Source: Chromatiaceae bacterium (GTDB taxonomy: Bacteria > Pseudomonadota > Gammaproteobacteria > Chromatiales > Chromatiaceae). Taken from it: 64,000 nt of DNA. Below the pieces are notes generated by a model. That model was not told where the DNA came from and made no database searches. It was given only the letters and a program-made list of their open reading frames with translations. Of the stretch, positions 25,121-37,402 are shown piece after piece; position 1 is the stretch's first letter; each line of letters starts with the position of its first letter. The translations under genes were made by a program, and so were the position numbers. The stretch spans positions 1 to 64,000 of the forward strand of contig REDK01000093.1 in assembly GCA_007693535.1 (NCBI GenBank). Direction: 5' to 3'.

Positions 25121-28100
25121 CTATACCTCCTGCGGTTGGGTATGCATGACCACCGCCCGATGGGTCCGACGGTCATCGAACAGCACGATGGCGTCCTCTT
25201 CCTGGGCGACGCCATCAAGGGTGATCGCGCAGCGTCGGACGCCGGCCTCCCCGGCCCCGCGAGTCTGCTCGACGACGATCTCATAGGTCGTCTCGCGGAA
25301 GCGATAACGCACCGTCAGCCCCGGCCAATGCGCCGGCAGGCAGGGCGTGATGGTGAGCCGGTCCACCGTGAGCCGCAGGCCGAGCAATGACTCCAGCAAC
25401 AGCCGGTACATCCAGCCCGCGGAGCCGGTATACCAGGTCCAGCCGCCACGACCGATGTGCGGGGCCACCGCATAGACGTCGGCGGCCATCACATAGGGCT
25501 CAACCTTGTAGGTGTGGATCGCCGCCGGGGATTTTGCGTGGTTGACCGGGTTGATCAGCGTGGTCAGTGCCCAGGCGCGGCGGCTGTCACCGAGGGCCGC
25601 GAAGGCCATCGCGGCCCAGATGGCACTGTGGGTATATTGGCCGCCGTTCTCGCGCACCCCGGGCACATAGCCCTTGATGTAGCCGGGTTCCAGGTCCGAC
25701 TGATCAAACGGCGGATCAAGCAGTTGGATCAGCCCGTGTTCATGGCGGACCAGGCGCTCGTCAACCGCCCGCATCGCCTTGCGTGCCCGCGCCGGGTCCG
25801 CCGCGCCGGACAGCACCGCCCAGCTCTGGGAGATGGAATCGATCCGACACTCGCGGTTGTCCGCCGCCCCCAACGGGGTGCCATCGTCGAAATAGGCGCG
25901 GCGATACCAGGCGCCGTCCCAGCCGTCGCGCTCGATGGCTGCCGCCAGACGGGTGCCCGCGCTGGCGCAGACCTCGGCGAAGGCGCTGTCGTCGCGCGCG
26001 AGCGCCAGCACCCGAAACTGCCGCAGCACCTCGCAGAGGAAGAAGCCGAGCCAGATACTCTCACCGCGGCCCTCGCTGCCGACCCGATTCATCCCGTCGT
26101 TCCAGTCGCCGGAGCCGATCAGTGGCAGACCGTGGGGACCCATCAGGTCGAGGCCACGGCGGATAGCTAGCACGCAGTGCCGATAGAGGCTCGCCGCCTC
26201 CTCGGCCTGACCCGGCAGGTCATAGTAAGACTCGTCGTGCGCGCTCACCGGCGGACCTTCCAGCAGCCCGACCGATTCATCGAGCACACCGGTGTCGCCG
26301 GTGCTACTGACATAGCGGCAGGTGGCCAGCGGCAACCAGAGAAAGTCATCCGAGCAATGGGTGCGAACCCCTCGACCCGTCGGCGGATGCCACCAGTGCT
26401 GCACGTCGCCCTCGATGAATTGGCGGCTGGCCGCCAGCAGCAGTTGCCGGCGCAGCAGCCTCGGCTCGGCATGGACCAGGGCCATGGCGTCCTGCAGTTG
26501 ATCGCGAAAACCGAAGGCACCGCCAGACTGGTAGTAGCCGCTGCGACCCCACAGCCGGCAGGCCAGGGTCTGGTACAGCAGCCAGCCGTTCAGCAGCACG
26601 TTCAGCGACTCGTCCGGAGTCTTGACCTGTACCGCGCCGAGGGTGCGATTCCAATATTGCCAGACCGCCTGCAGCGCGCGGCGGGCGGCGACGCTGCCGC
26701 GCTGGCGTTGCACCAGTTCGCTGACGTCGGTGCCGTCACCGTTGCCGCTCGGCTCCGCGCCAAGCCCGAGCCGGAACACGATCTCGCGCGTCTCGCCGCT
26801 GGCCAGGTCGAAGTCGACTTGCAGCGCGGCACAGGGGTCGAGCCCGGCGCCGACGCGCCCGGACAGGTGGGTGCGACCGAGCGCGGCCGGTGCCCGCAGG
26901 CTGCCATTGCGGCCGATGAACTCGGCCCGGTCGCAGGTCCAGGTGCGCCCAGGGTCATCGGTATCGAAGAACGCGACCCGCGCCGGGAACTCACTGTTGT
27001 ACGGATTGCGGGCGTACAGGGCGCCGGTGAAGGCATCAGCCGCAGTGGTCAGGTGCATGGACGTCTTCTGGCGCAGGTCCCCGAGCACCCATTCCACATA
27101 GCCAGTCGCGGACAGCTGCCGTGGCCGTCCGGACCGGTTGTGTACCTTGAGCACGGCGAACTTGACCGGGGCGTCGATGGCGACGTAGACCCAGAACTCG
27201 GAGCCGATACCGCCCTCGTCATGTTCGAACACGCTGTAGCCGAAGCCGTGACGGGTCACATAGGGGTTAACGCCGCGCGTCGGCAGCGGCGTCGGGGACC
27301 AGTAATAGCCGGTCTCGCGATCGCGTAGATAATAGGCCTCGCCGCTCGCATCGGTGACTGGGTCATTGTGCCAGGGCGTCAGGCGCAACTCGTGGGCGTT
27401 CTCGGCCCAAGTGTAGGCGCCGCCGGACTCGGAGATCACCGTGCCAAAGGCCTCGTTGGCGAGCACATTGGCCCATGGCGCCGGGGTTAGCTGACCAGCA
27501 TGGGTAACGATGATGTACTCACGCCCGTCCGGGGTGAAGCCACCGATGCCGTTACCCAGGATCAGGGCGCGCAGCGGATCCTCACCGACGTCCTTGGGGC
27601 CCGCCTCAGGAGTGGGACTGAGCGCCTTGCTCGGCACGAGTTGAGGCACCCGCACTGGTGGCGTCCCTAAGCGCTTGATCTGTTCGGCCAAGGTGCCAGC
27701 GCCGTCACTCAGGATCACCCGCGCGACGCTCATCAGCAGGGTGCGGTCCTCAGCGGAGAACTGCTCGATCTGGCGCACGAAGACGCCCCCTGGCTGCTCG
27801 CCGCCGGCCTCCTGACCCACGACCACACCCGTGGCGACCAGACCACGGATGCGCTCCTGCAGCGCCTGGCGGTAACTACCGTGGTCTTCGTTCCAGATCA
27901 CCAGGTCCACCGCAAGGCCCTTGAGCCGCCAGTAAGCGTGCGCCTTGATCAGTTGGTGCACGAGGGTGAGGTTGCCTTGACCGCCGACCCGCAACAGCAC
28001 GATCGGGAGATCGCCGGAGATGGCGTAGGGCCAGAGCCCGGACTGACCGCGGCGATTGGCCAGCAGCACGCTGGGGTCACCCCGCAGGTCGCGGCGGACA

Positions 28101-31100
28101 TACAGGATCGCGCTGGCGAGGCGCCCGTAGAGCTGTACATCGGCCTCGCTGGCGTCGATCTGGCGCAGCACCAACTGGGCGTGGGTCCAGGCGAGATCGA
28201 ACACTCGATCCGCCAGGCGCTGGTCGCGATACTTCTCGACCAGGCTTGTGGCTGCCTCACGGCTGTCACCAATGCCGAGGACCAAGTCGACGGTCACGGT
28301 CTGTTCCGGCGCCAGTGTCAGCCGGCAGCGGATCGCCACCACCGGATCCAGCACCGAGCCCTGGTGGCCGGACAGCGGGGCCGTGTTGTCTAGCGCCAGC
28401 GGAGCGGCGGCGCTGCGCCCACGCCCGAGGAAGCGGGCACGATCGGTCTCACAGGAGGGCTCGAAGGCCTCACTGTCGTGGACCGCCATGAGATTGAACA
28501 GCCAGGGCGTTGGTTCGTCGCGGTGCCGTGGGCGGCGGGTGCAGAGGATTGCCTGGTGGCCGGGCAGGATCTCGGTCTGCACGAACAGGTTACTGAATGC
28601 CGGGTGCAGCGCGTCGGCAACGCCCGCGGCCAGGACCACCTCGGCATAGCTGGTGAGTTCCAGCGTGCGACGGGTGGCGGAGCGATTGGTGATGCGCACG
28701 CGGCGCAGTTCGATGTCGTCCTCCGGGGAGACGACGACATCCGTATGGGTGTCGATATCGAAGCCGGTGCCCAAATCGCGGCGGCGGAACTCGGCCCGCC
28801 CTTCGGAGAAGATCGCCTCCCAGTGCGCGGCCGGGCGTTGTAACGGTTGATGCGCGCTGGACCAGACCGCCCCGCTCTCGATGTCCCGCAGATAGCAGAA
28901 ACTGCCCCAGTGATCGCAGGTAGCGTCCTCGCGCCAGCGCGTGACGGCCAGGTCCTGCCAGCGGCTGAAGCCACCACCAGCCTGCGTCACCATCACGTGG
29001 TAACGGCCGTTGGAGAGGAGTTGCACCTCTGGTCCGGCGGTCGGGCTGGTCAGCACACGGATCGGCAACTCGGTGTCGGCGCCGGCGCGGATGTCGTTGA
29101 TCTCATCACCCGGGGCGTATTGGGCAGTCGCGCGCGGGATGCGCTCCTGCAACAGCGGCAGCGTGGCCTGGAACAGCAGATCGGCGGCAAAACGCCGCTG
29201 CATCGGGCGGTCCTGCAACAGGGCGTCCAGCGCCAGCAGGCTCATCCCCTGGTGATGGGCCATGAAGGAACGCAGCACCGTGCGGGTCTCGCCGCGTCGT
29301 TGCCGGGCCGGCGTGTAGTCGATTGCCTCATGGAGCCCGAAGCGCCCCGCGGCGCCAGCGGCGCTGAGCCGTTGCAGGTTCTCGCAGGCTGCCGCCGGGG
29401 CCACGATCAGGGCCAGCGCTGAAGCATAAGGGGCGATCACCAGGTCATCGGCCAGTCCGCGCTTGAGTCCGAGTCCCGGGATCCCGAAGGCCCGGTACTG
29501 ATAGTTCATTGCGGCATCCATCCGGTTGTAGCCGGCCTCGGAGATGCCCCAGGGTACGCCGTGTTGGCGCCCGTAGGCGATCTGCGCCGCCACCGCCGCC
29601 CGGGCGGTCTGATCCAGCAGCGTGTCCGCATAGGTCGGCATGACCAGATGCGGCATCAGATACTCGAACATGGACCCGCTCCAGGAGAGCAGGATCGGTT
29701 TGCCACCCGCGCGCGTCAGGCTGCGCCCGAGAGCAAACCAGCCCGCTTGCGGAACCTGGCCCTGAGCGATGGCGACGAACAGCGCGAAGCGCGCCTCAGA
29801 GGCGAGCAGATCATAGAAGCTCGGGTCCCGTCGGCGCTCCTCGACCAAATAGCCGATGGCGAGCAGACGGGCGGCCGGATCGTACAGGAAGCCATAGTCC
29901 ATGTCCGCCAGCCGGCCGGCCAGCTCAGCCAGGTGAGTGATGGTCGCAATCTGGGCACGGGCGCGCGCGCTGCCGGCGGCGATGCAGCGGTCTAGGGCCG
30001 CCTGCCAGGCGGTGCTGACAGGACCGTTCTCGTCCAGTGGCCCAGCTGCCGCTGCGTCCGGCAATGCGACCCCGGAATCCAGGTCCGCCGGCGCCGCGCC
30101 GTCGGCGCCCATGGCGGCCAGCGCGCGCAGGGTCGGGATGCGGTCGAGGTCCGGCGGTGGCAGTGCGGGGTGATCGGCGGCATCCGGGCCGGCAGTCCAC
30201 AGCGCCAGCCAGGGCGCGAGGGCTAGCAACGCGTCGCGCTGTGCATGGCATTGCCGGCTGAGCGCCGCGGACCATTCCAACGCCGCCGGAACCGGCGCAT
30301 GCGCGAACGCGAGGGCCAATGCATCGACGGAGATGACCAGTTCGTCCAACAGGCGCGACGCGGCAAGCAGCCGGTCGGGGGGGGTGGCGATCGCAGCCAC
30401 CAGGGTCCGCCGAAAGTTCAGCAGGGGCGGTGGTGTCAAGGCTGCTGGCAGGACCGCGGTGAGGCCCTCCTCCAGGATGGCAAGCGGGGCTTCGAGACCG
30501 GACAGCCAGTTCGGCGCCAGGATTGGCTGATCCAGCAACGCGACCAGGCCCGGACGCAGGGTCAGCAGGTGGCCACCGAGGTTGCCGCTGTCTACCGTGG
30601 ACACGTACATCGGATGCAGCGGCGCCAGCGTGCGGGTGTCGTACCAGTTGTAAAAATGGCCGCGGTGGCGCTCCAGGCCGGCCATGGTCTCGAGGGTGGC
30701 AGCGGTGCGCGCCAACAACGCAGCGGCCGGCAGATAGCCGAAGTCATAGGCGGCGAGATTGCCGAGCAAGGCCATGCCGATGTTGGTCGGTGAGGTGCGA
30801 TGGGCCAGGGCCTCGGCCCGGCCCTCCTGGTAATTGTCCGGCGGCAGCCAATGATCCTCCGGGCCGACGCACTGCTCGAAGAAGGCCCAGGTCTTGCGCG
30901 CAAGCTGGTGCAGGAAACGGGTCTGATCCGGACTGAGCCGTGCCACGCGGTCCACCAGTGGCCGGCTCATCCACCAAGTGATGACGGGTGAGGTCAGCCA
31001 GAGCAACAGGATCGGCCCGGCGACCAGCAACGTGGACGGCGCGCTCAGGAGCAGCCAGGCCGCCGTGCCCACCGCCAGCGTCGGCGCAAACCACATGCTG

Positions 31101-34100
31101 CGAAACTCGGCACCGAGATCGCCCTGGCTCAACCGCTCCTGATCGCGCGCCGGATTCCATTCAAGCAGCCGCTGGTGCGTGATCAGCAATCGGGCCAGCG
31201 TGCGCAGCATCGCGTCCAGACTGTAGAAGGCCTCATGGGGCAAGGTCACCAGCACCAGCAGCGCCCGGGCCAACTGCTGGCCGCCGATGCGGCCAGTGGC
31301 CAGCAGGTGTTGGCCCAGGCCCATGTCCGCGGGTTTGGCAAGCAGCGCCTGGAGGGTACCAAGCAGCGCTGGCCATAACAGCACGCCGAGTGACACCAGG
31401 GTCCAGAACCCGGCCCTTGCCGACAGTAACGTCCAGCCCATCAGGAGCAGGGCCGTCAGCGCCGCCGGCACCAGGCTGCGGCGCAGGTTGTCGGCGAGCT
31501 TCCAGCGTGACAACAGCGAGATCGGGTTGCGGCGCCACTGCCCCCCCGCACCGGGCACGCGCGGGCCGAGCCAGGCAGCGAGCTGCCAGTCACCGCGAAT
31601 CCAGCGGTAACGGCGGTTCACGTCGGCGCCGTAGCGGGCGGGATACTCCTCATAGAGCTGCACGTCGCTGAGCAGGCCGGAGCGGGCATAGCAGCCCTCC
31701 AGCAGGTCGTGACTCAGAATGCGGTTCTCGGGCAAGCGGTCACGCAGCGCGCGCTCGAACGCGGCGACATCGTAGATGCCCTTACCGATGAACGAGCCCT
31801 CCTGGAACAGATCCTGGTACAGGTCTGACACGGTGCGGGTGTACGGGTCGATGCCGACCTCGCCGCCGCACAGCCGGCCATAGTGGGAGTTGGGGCCCAC
31901 CGGCAGACTAACGCTGACCCGCGGCTGCAGGATGCCGTAGCCGGCCACCACGCGCTCGCGCGCGGGGTCATAGACCGGTTGGTTCAGCGGATGGGCCAGC
32001 GTGCCGATCATCTGACGCGCGGCATCCCGCGGCAGTTGGGTATCGCTATCCAACGTGATCACATAGCGCACGCCAGGTGCCGGCGAGGTCGGCCCCGGCA
32101 CCGCCGCGGCCGCGCTTGCGGTCAACCCCGCGGTGTTGCCCACCACCAGCGAGAAGGCGTCCCGGTTGCCGGTCAGCAGCAGGGTATTGAGGTCCGCGAG
32201 CTTTCCGCGCTTGCGCTCGTGGCCCATCCACAGGCGATCGTAGGGATTCCAGCGGCGCGGGCGATGAAATAGGAAGAACAGGTTACCGTCCGCGCTGGCG
32301 TAACGCGCGTTCAGCCCCTCGATACGCGCCTGTGCCTGCGCGAGCAACGGGGCGTCTGAGACCAGGGTCTCGGCATCGGCATCAGCGAAGTCGGTCAGTA
32401 GCGCAAACGAGAGATTTGCCTCGCGATTGGCCAGATAGCGCACCTCCAGCGCCTCCACCAGACGCGCCAGGCCACTCGGATCGGTCAACAGCGTCGGCAC
32501 CACCACGAGGGTTCGCGCGTCGGCTGGAATGCCCTTTGCGAAGTCCAGGCGGGGCAGCGATCGGGGGCTGACCAGCAGCGGCGTGACCCATTGGATCAGG
32601 GCCAATGCGAATTGGCCGGTGACAACCAACAGCACCAGCGCAAACGGCAGCATCAGCCAGGCCGGCAGCCCGACGGCGCTGGCTTGTGCCAGCAGCCAGC
32701 CGGTCAAGCCGAGCATCGGCAGCGTGACTGCCGCCAGATATCCGACCAGCGCATGGCGGCCCAGCCAGTGCTGCAGCGCGGCCAGCATTGGCCGCTTGGC
32801 CGGCAGTGCCGCGGCCAGCGCGTCGGCGCCAGCGTCCACCAGGAAGAACCCCACATGAGCGGCGCGTTCCGTGGGACCCCCACGCGCCGCGCACTGCTCG
32901 GCCAGCGCGATCGCCTGGCGTGCCACTGCCACCTCCGGCTGGCGGCTCGCGCGCGCCAGGGTCTCGATGGCGTGGCGATAGCGGTCGCGACTGCCAAAAT
33001 CCATGCGCGGATAGACCCCGGCCGGGTCAGTCCCCAGCACCGCATCGACCAGGCTGAGCGCCTCGACGAAGTCGCGCCAATCCTGCGTCCCCAGCAGCCG
33101 CAGACTCCCCATGCTGTTGCTGACCGAGACCTGATCCGCGGCCTGCTGCTGGTTGCCCACGCGGACCGACTGCTCAATGTTCAGCCCCACCTCGGCAAGC
33201 TGTTGCTCGATCCAGGTCAGTGCCAGGGCCAGCGCCGGACCCTGGCCTTGGAGCCGTCGGGCCAGTTCCGAGACGAACGGCGGGGTCATCGGTGGCCCGG
33301 AGCGGGCCATATCCGCAATAGTCAGGATCAGATTTGGCGGATCCTCGCGGGCGACCTCAGTCAGCCGCTTTGACCAGTCGATCGCCAGTGACCGATCCCG
33401 GCAGTCAGCGGCCACGCGCACCGCCACACGCCGCAGGTTCTCAAGCAGGGCCAGCCGCAGCATGATCGGGATTGCCCACAGCTCCCCGAGCCGCAGCGGC
33501 ATCACCGTCTGATACGCGGCAACGAAGCGGCGCAGATTCTCTGCGTCGACGCACCCATCGCCATGGGCGATGGTCTCCAGCGCGATGCCATAGACCCTGG
33601 GCAGGCCCGCGGAACTGCCGTTGATCAAGCTCGGCAGTTGCCGACTGTAGCCCTTGGGCAGATGCCGGCGGGCGGTGCGCACCTGCTCACGCATCAGGTG
33701 GGCATTGTCGAGCAGCCACTCACCGGCTGGCGTGACCCGTTCCTTGCCGGTCAGGATGTCGGTCAGCAGGTCACAGGTGCTGGCGAGTACCTGCTCGTTG
33801 ACGAGCAGGCGCGCCAACAGCCGCTCGGGAACATGCCGCGGCGTGACGCGATCGCTGGTGGCGAGACGCACACCGTGCTGCGCCATCTGGTCGGCGCTGA
33901 AGAGTTCGGCGCGCAGCGGCGGTTCGCTGGTGGAGATGCCGTCGCTGGGGCGGGGTGGGCGCCGTTGCCCTGGATCCGGGATGCCCGGCCCCGATCCAGT
34001 CGTCCGGTCAGCCGCTGGCTGCCCGTTGGGTGCGGCGGTGAGCCCGGCCCTGGACGCAGCTGGGCGCCCACCCGCTGGCAACCAGCCGCGCCCGTCGACG

Positions 34101-34177
34101 AGCCGTCGCAGCCCCGATCCGATGCGCCGCCATACCAGCTGCAACCGCGAACCACCCGCCTCGTCTACCCGTCGCAT
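25121..34177 (-). CDS. ndvB: Cyclic beta-1,2-glucan synthase (NdvB/ChvB family)
   Basis: 3018 residues, the largest gene here. NdvB/ChvB makes cyclic beta-1,2-glucans, periplasmic osmoregulated oligosaccharides, from UDP-glucose. Layout: N-terminal helical region; membrane helices near 480-530; the GT84 glycosyltransferase (about 540-900, with [22 protein letters not shown] near 700); more helices (about 905-1075); a glycoamylase-like cyclisation domain (about 1450-1700, [20 protein letters not shown] near 1540); and two GH94-type beta-sandwich modules, with the phosphorylase catalytic segment [13 protein letters not shown] near 2690, which controls ring size. AGGAG lies seven bases before the ATG at 34177. 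The Crp-type gene is 340 bases upstream on the same strand. Confidence 0.93.
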   Translation of the reverse strand: MRRVDEAGGSRLQLVWRRIGSGLRRLVDGRGWLPAGGRPAASRAGLTAAPNGQPAADRTTGSGPGIPDPGQRRPPRPSDGISTSEPPLRAELFSADQMAQHGVRLATSDRVTPRHVPERLLARLLVNEQVLASTCDLLTDILTGKERVTPAGEWLLDNAHLMREQVRTARRHLPKGYSRQLPSLINGSSAGLPRVYGIALETIAHGDGCVDAENLRRFVAAYQTVMPLRLGELWAIPIMLRLALLENLRRVAVRVAADCRDRSLAIDWSKRLTEVAREDPPNLILTIADMARSGPPMTPPFVSELARRLQGQGPALALALTWIEQQLAEVGLNIEQSVRVGNQQQAADQVSVSNSMGSLRLLGTQDWRDFVEALSLVDAVLGTDPAGVYPRMDFGSRDRYRHAIETLARASRQPEVAVARQAIALAEQCAARGGPTERAAHVGFFLVDAGADALAAALPAKRPMLAALQHWLGRHALVGYLAAVTLPMLGLTGWLLAQASAVGLPAWLMLPFALVLLVVTGQFALALIQWVTPLLVSPRSLPRLDFAKGIPADARTLVVVPTLLTDPSGLARLVEALEVRYLANREANLSFALLTDFADADAETLVSDAPLLAQAQARIEGLNARYASADGNLFFLFHRPRRWNPYDRLWMGHERKRGKLADLNTLLLTGNRDAFSLVVGNTAGLTASAAAAVPGPTSPAPGVRYVITLDSDTQLPRDAARQMIGTLAHPLNQPVYDPARERVVAGYGILQPRVSVSLPVGPNSHYGRLCGGEVGIDPYTRTVSDLYQDLFQEGSFIGKGIYDVAAFERALRDRLPENRILSHDLLEGCYARSGLLSDVQLYEEYPARYGADVNRRYRWIRGDWQLAAWLGPRVPGAGGQWRRNPISLLSRWKLADNLRRSLVPAALTALLLMGWTLLSARAGFWTLVSLGVLLWPALLGTLQALLAKPADMGLGQHLLATGRIGGQQLARALLVLVTLPHEAFYSLDAMLRTLARLLITHQRLLEWNPARDQERLSQGDLGAEFRSMWFAPTLAVGTAAWLLLSAPSTLLVAGPILLLWLTSPVITWWMSRPLVDRVARLSPDQTRFLHQLARKTWAFFEQCVGPEDHWLPPDNYQEGRAEALAHRTSPTNIGMALLGNLAAYDFGYLPAAALLARTAATLETMAGLERHRGHFYNWYDTRTLAPLHPMYVSTVDSGNLGGHLLTLRPGLVALLDQPILAPNWLSGLEAPLAILEEGLTAVLPAALTPPPLLNFRRTLVAAIATPPDRLLAASRLLDELVISVDALALAFAHAPVPAALEWSAALSRQCHAQRDALLALAPWLALWTAGPDAADHPALPPPDLDRIPTLRALAAMGADGAAPADLDSGVALPDAAAAGPLDENGPVSTAWQAALDRCIAAGSARARAQIATITHLAELAGRLADMDYGFLYDPAARLLAIGYLVEERRRDPSFYDLLASEARFALFVAIAQGQVPQAGWFALGRSLTRAGGKPILLSWSGSMFEYLMPHLVMPTYADTLLDQTARAAVAAQIAYGRQHGVPWGISEAGYNRMDAAMNYQYRAFGIPGLGLKRGLADDLVIAPYASALALIVAPAAACENLQRLSAAGAAGRFGLHEAIDYTPARQRRGETRTVLRSFMAHHQGMSLLALDALLQDRPMQRRFAADLLFQATLPLLQERIPRATAQYAPGDEINDIRAGADTELPIRVLTSPTAGPEVQLLSNGRYHVMVTQAGGGFSRWQDLAVTRWREDATCDHWGSFCYLRDIESGAVWSSAHQPLQRPAAHWEAIFSEGRAEFRRRDLGTGFDIDTHTDVVVSPEDDIELRRVRITNRSATRRTLELTSYAEVVLAAGVADALHPAFSNLFVQTEILPGHQAILCTRRPRHRDEPTPWLFNLMAVHDSEAFEPSCETDRARFLGRGRSAAAPLALDNTAPLSGHQGSVLDPVVAIRCRLTLAPEQTVTVDLVLGIGDSREAATSLVEKYRDQRLADRVFDLAWTHAQLVLRQIDASEADVQLYGRLASAILYVRRDLRGDPSVLLANRRGQSGLWPYAISGDLPIVLLRVGGQGNLTLVHQLIKAHAYWRLKGLAVDLVIWNEDHGSYRQALQERIRGLVATGVVVGQEAGGEQPGGVFVRQIEQFSAEDRTLLMSVARVILSDGAGTLAEQIKRLGTPPVRVPQLVPSKALSPTPEAGPKDVGEDPLRALILGNGIGGFTPDGREYIIVTHAGQLTPAPWANVLANEAFGTVISESGGAYTWAENAHELRLTPWHNDPVTDASGEAYYLRDRETGYYWSPTPLPTRGVNPYVTRHGFGYSVFEHDEGGIGSEFWVYVAIDAPVKFAVLKVHNRSGRPRQLSATGYVEWVLGDLRQKTSMHLTTAADAFTGALYARNPYNSEFPARVAFFDTDDPGRTWTCDRAEFIGRNGSLRAPAALGRTHLSGRVGAGLDPCAALQVDFDLASGETREIVFRLGLGAEPSGNGDGTDVSELVQRQRGSVAARRALQAVWQYWNRTLGAVQVKTPDESLNVLLNGWLLYQTLACRLWGRSGYYQSGGAFGFRDQLQDAMALVHAEPRLLRRQLLLAASRQFIEGDVQHWWHPPTGRGVRTHCSDDFLWLPLATCRYVSSTGDTGVLDESVGLLEGPPVSAHDESYYDLPGQAEEAASLYRHCVLAIRRGLDLMGPHGLPLIGSGDWNDGMNRVGSEGRGESIWLGFFLCEVLRQFRVLALARDDSAFAEVCASAGTRLAAAIERDGWDGAWYRRAYFDDGTPLGAADNRECRIDSISQSWAVLSGAADPARARKAMRAVDERLVRHEHGLIQLLDPPFDQSDLEPGYIKGYVPGVRENGGQYTHSAIWAAMAFAALGDSRRAWALTTLINPVNHAKSPAAIHTYKVEPYVMAADVYAVAPHIGRGGWTWYTGSAGWMYRLLLESLLGLRLTVDRLTITPCLPAHWPGLTVRYRFRETTYEIVVEQTRGAGEAGVRRCAITLDGVAQEEDAIVLFDDRRTHRAVVMHTQPQEV

Positions 34178-34517
34178 GTGTTACTCCTGAGGGCCTGCGT
34201 CGTTCGCGCCCAGCGTGGACCGGCGATAGACCACGCTGACACCTCGGCAGGGCCGGCTCGACCGTCGATGGGGACCGATCATCGAGACACGATCGTCGCG
34301 ATTTGGAACGGCAGATGGCGTCTCGGCCCCCGCACCCCAGGGCCAGTGGCGGACACGCTGTAGCGAGGATAGAGCGGGACCGGCGTCGGCATCTGTTCGT
34401 TGTCGCACGCACAGGTGGCAGACGGCGACGGCGCGGCAGCCGCGCCCATCGACAAACTGCCAGCGACGCGACCCAGAGCGCGCCAGCGATAGACGAGAAC
34501 GCCGAGACCGGAGGGCG
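34178..34517. other. Gap upstream of ndvB
   Basis: 340 bases between the Crp-type regulator and ndvB, both on the - strand. I find no convincing -35/-10 pair, terminator or gene. The AGGAG of ndvB is at its right-hand end of transcription. Read-through from the regulator is possible. Confidence 0.35.
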
Positions 34518-35294
34518 TTAGAGCCCGCGCTCCAGGGGGGGCGGCAACAGCCGATGGAACTCGTCACGCACGACGCGATAGCACTCACAGACCCGGGTCT
34601 CCAGGCCCGAACGATCCAACACGGTAATGTGCCCGCGGCGGTAGCGGATCAGCCCGGCGGCCTGCAGTCTGCCGGCCGCCTCGGTCACGCCCTCGCGGCG
34701 CACGCCGAGCATGTTGGCGATCAACTCCTGGGTCATCACCAGCTCATTCGATGGCAACCGGTCCAAGCTGAGCAGCAACCACCGGCACAGCTGCTGATCC
34801 ACGGTGTGGTGACGGTTGCAGACAGCAGTCTGGGCCATCTGGGTCAGCAGCGCGGAGGTGTAGCGCAACAACAGGTACTGCAAGGCGCCGGACTGCATGA
34901 ACTCTCGCTTGAACACCCGCGCCTGCAGCCGGTAGGCGTGGCCCGCACTCTGCACCACGGCCCGATTCGGCATGGTCTCGCCACCCAGGAACAGCGCGAT
35001 GCCGACGATGCCCTCGTTGCCGACCACGGCGATCTCGGCCGAGGCCCCGTTCTCCATGACGTAGAGCAGCGACACGATGGCGGTGGTCGGGAAGTACACG
35101 TAGCGCTGTCTCCCCCCGGACTCGTAGAGTGCTTCGCCGAGGGGCAGGTCGACCGTTTCGAGGGCCGCAAACAGGCGCTGGCCGATCGCCTCCGGCAGTG
35201 CACCCAGCAGATAGTTGCCACCTGGGTCAAGGATCACCGCAGATGGAGGTGCGCCAGATGGAGGTGAGTCGGGCGGGGCAGAGCGGTTGGGCAT
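34518..35294 (-). CDS. Crp/Fnr-family transcriptional regulator
   Basis: 258 residues. An N-terminal cyclic-nucleotide-binding-type beta-roll (about 20-150; YVYFPTTAIVSLLYVMENGASAEIAVVGNEGIVGIALFLGG) is followed by a winged helix (about 180-235; QELIANMLGVRREGVTEAAGRL). There is no N-terminal Cys cluster of the Fnr type, so it does not look like a [4Fe-4S] oxygen sensor. Its HTH resembles that of regulators with unknown ligands. A candidate promoter lies just upstream. Its closeness to the cyclic glucan synthase suggests, but does not prove, control of that gene. Confidence 0.88.
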   Translation of the reverse strand: MPNRSAPPDSPPSGAPPSAVILDPGGNYLLGALPEAIGQRLFAALETVDLPLGEALYESGGRQRYVYFPTTAIVSLLYVMENGASAEIAVVGNEGIVGIALFLGGETMPNRAVVQSAGHAYRLQARVFKREFMQSGALQYLLLRYTSALLTQMAQTAVCNRHHTVDQQLCRWLLLSLDRLPSNELVMTQELIANMLGVRREGVTEAAGRLQAAGLIRYRRGHITVLDRSGLETRVCECYRVVRDEFHRLLPPPLERGL

Positions 35295-35333
35295 GCCTCG
35301 GTTGCACCAGATTTCAGCAAGACCTTGCCGTAT

Positions 35334-35362
35334 ATTTCAACCGACCACGCTCGGCAGGTCAA
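35334..35362 (-). promoter_or_regulatory. Candidate sigma-70 promoter of the Crp-type gene
   Basis: On the - strand TTGACC (35362-35357), 17 bases, then TGAAAT (35339-35334). The predicted start is about 33 bases before the regulator ATG. Confidence 0.4.
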
Positions 35363-35615
35363 GGAACGCCCGCCGCCAACCCCCCTGAATCCGTCCTCCA
35401 AAGACGCACGCCTCACCGGCTAACCGTTCCCCAATCGTTCCGTTACTGGCCATGTGCGATGGCGTACAGACCAGAGGCCTGCTGGGGGCGCACGCTTTAA
35501 ATCGCCACTCCCAACCATGGCCGCGGTGCCACGTGCCCTCTGCCCACCACCCACCGATGCCAGGTCCTACCGACCTCAGGCAATCCCAAACCTTACCCTA
35601 TCCGAGGACCCTCCC

Positions 35616-35804
35616 ATGCCGCTCATCAATCTTATCATTACCCTGGTCGTCGTCGGTGTCGGCCTATGGCTGATCAACGACTATATCCCGATGGATGGCA
35701 AGATCAAGCGCATCCTGAACATCGTCGTCGTCATCGCCGTCGTGTTGTGGCTACTCACCGCCTTCGGGTTGCTGAGTGGGCTCTCGGCCATCACCGTTGG
35801 CTAG
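35616..35804 (+). CDS. Thivi_2564-family small membrane protein
   Basis: 62 residues, two membrane helices (about 2-20 and 34-58) around a short charged loop NDYIPMDGKIKRIL. This matches the Thivi_2564 family, small inner-membrane proteins of unknown function named from a Thiocystis protein. GAGGA lies ahead of the ATG at 35616. Nearby genes on this strand also encode small membrane or envelope proteins, but the distances are large (a 300-base gap follows). Function unknown. Confidence 0.85.
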   Translation: MPLINLIITLVVVGVGLWLINDYIPMDGKIKRILNIVVVIAVVLWLLTAFGLLSGLSAITVG

Positions 35805-35863
35805 GTCGCAACCCAACAACTCCGCTGATCCCCCGGGTCTTGCAATGAATCGGCTCAGACCTC

Positions 35864-36064
35864 TTGGTTATTGCAATGATCCCGGCTGGCGGCTTGGGTT
35901 TCGCGCACGGCCGCTTCAGCGGTACCAAACCAACCGACCAGGTTCAGCGCGGCCAACTGACACTGAACCTGGCCGATGCGCGGACCTTTTACTTGCCGAT
36001 CTGGGCTGGCTGGGCTGCCATCAGACTGGGAACGTCGCTACTGTTCGTGCCCAGGACCCATTGA
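35864..36064 (+). CDS. DUF3185-like small membrane protein, N-terminus uncertain
   Basis: 66 residues from a TTG. The segment GGLGFAHGRFSG, then LTLNLADARTFYLPIWAGWAAIRLGTSLL, resembles the second half of short two-helix proteins (type ALAYG-FSYT ... VPIWAG--AI--GG-LL, DUF3185-like). A stop lies six codons upstream in frame, and the expected first helix is short. An ATG at 35845 in another frame would restore a normal N-terminus after a one-base shift. The gene may be frameshifted. It sits between the Thivi_2564-type gene and the DUF2333 gene. Confidence 0.45.
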   Translation: MVIAMIPAGGLGFAHGRFSGTKPTDQVQRGQLTLNLADARTFYLPIWAGWAAIRLGTSLLFVPRTH

Positions 36065-36113
36065 AGGCAACCGATCGCTGCCGATGCAATCGCATCGGCG
36101 GCTGGAGCATCCG

Positions 36114-37190
36114 ATGAACGGAAAGGCATTGGCACTCGGCGAGTCCGCACTCACCAAGACCGTCACCAACGTCTTCAAATACTACGATCCGCGGACATGG
36201 AAGGAAAGAGGTTGGCTCTGGACTGCCGGGCTCTTCCTGGTGACGTATCTGGTCATCGTGATCGTACTCGGGCTGATCTGGTCGCGCTCGCCGGGCCGGT
36301 TCGACGTCCGCGCCGAGGCCCTGGCAATGCTGCACGACGACGCTACGCAAATACTGACCGGTACGCTGACCACCGCGGTTGCGATCCGCATCGCCGACAC
36401 ATTGCTGAAGAAACCCGGCGGCTACCTGAGGAATGACCTGATGCCGCCGGGGGTCTATCTCGACAATATCCCGAACTGGGAGTTTGGTGCGTTGACCGCG
36501 CTGCGAGACCTGGCCCTGGCGCTGCGCAGCGACTTCAGCCGGGCCCAGTCCCAATCGGTCGAGGATAAGGACCTGGAAGTGGCACAGCCACAGTTCAACT
36601 ACAACGCCGACTCCTGGATGCTGCCATCCACCGAATCCGAGTACCGCGCGGGGCGCAAGGCGCTCCACAGCTACCTCGAGCGGCTCTCGGAGAAGGGGCA
36701 GACCGGCGCCCACTTCTTTGCGCGCGCCGACAACCTCGCCACCTATCTGGGAGCCGTCGAAAAGCGCCTAGGCAGCCTAGCGCAGCGCCTGTCCTACGCC
36801 GTTGGTCAGTCTCATCTCAACACGGATCTGGCCGGCGAGCCGGAGGCCGGGCAATCGACGCCGACCCCGGCGCAAGCCGAGACCAAGACCCCGTGGCTCG
36901 AGATCGACGATGTCTTCTTCGAGGCCCGCGGCTATACCTGGGCGCTGCTGCATACGCTGGAAGCGATGACGATTGACTTCGCCCCGGTGCTCGAAAAAAA
37001 GAACGCGCTGGTGTCGCTCCAGCAAATCAACCGCGAGTTGCAGAATACCCAGGATACCCTGTGGAGCCCACTGATCCTGAACGGCACCGGCTTTGGCCCG
37101 ATGGCTAATCACTCGCTGGTCATGGCGTCCTATCTCTCCCGTGCCAATGCGGCCATCGCGCAATTGCGGGAACTGCTCAAGACCGGTTGA
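36114..37190 (+). CDS. DUF2333 membrane-anchored protein
   Basis: 358 residues. A single N-terminal helix (about 37-62; WTAGLFLVTYLVIVIVLGLIW) is followed by SRSPGRFDV and a large, probably periplasmic domain. Family landmarks: IRIADTLLKKPGGYLRNDLMPPGVYLDNIPNWEFGAL (about 100-135), RSDFSRAQSQSVEDKDL (about 142-158), NADSWMLPSTESEYRAGRKAL (about 163-183) and FFARADNLATYLGAVEKRLGSLAQRLS (about 200-230). The function of DUF2333 is unknown. GGAG precedes the ATG at 36114. In the same direction as its small-protein neighbours. Confidence 0.9.
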   Translation: MNGKALALGESALTKTVTNVFKYYDPRTWKERGWLWTAGLFLVTYLVIVIVLGLIWSRSPGRFDVRAEALAMLHDDATQILTGTLTTAVAIRIADTLLKKPGGYLRNDLMPPGVYLDNIPNWEFGALTALRDLALALRSDFSRAQSQSVEDKDLEVAQPQFNYNADSWMLPSTESEYRAGRKALHSYLERLSEKGQTGAHFFARADNLATYLGAVEKRLGSLAQRLSYAVGQSHLNTDLAGEPEAGQSTPTPAQAETKTPWLEIDDVFFEARGYTWALLHTLEAMTIDFAPVLEKKNALVSLQQINRELQNTQDTLWSPLILNGTGFGPMANHSLVMASYLSRANAAIAQLRELLKTG

Positions 37191-37402
37191 GCGGGTGCTC
37201 GCGAGCATTGCAGCAGAATCGCCGGCGCGACCGCAGCCCCCGTGCGATCGCCATCTGTGCTGTAGCGAACAGACCCGGCACGCATGGCCAGCTACCCTGT
37301 CGGCTGTGATCACCTCAGCTGTCACGACGCGACTGCAGCGGGGGCGATCCTCACTCGCCGGCCCTACGCCGGTTCCCAAACTGCCACCAGGAGATGACCC
37401 CG

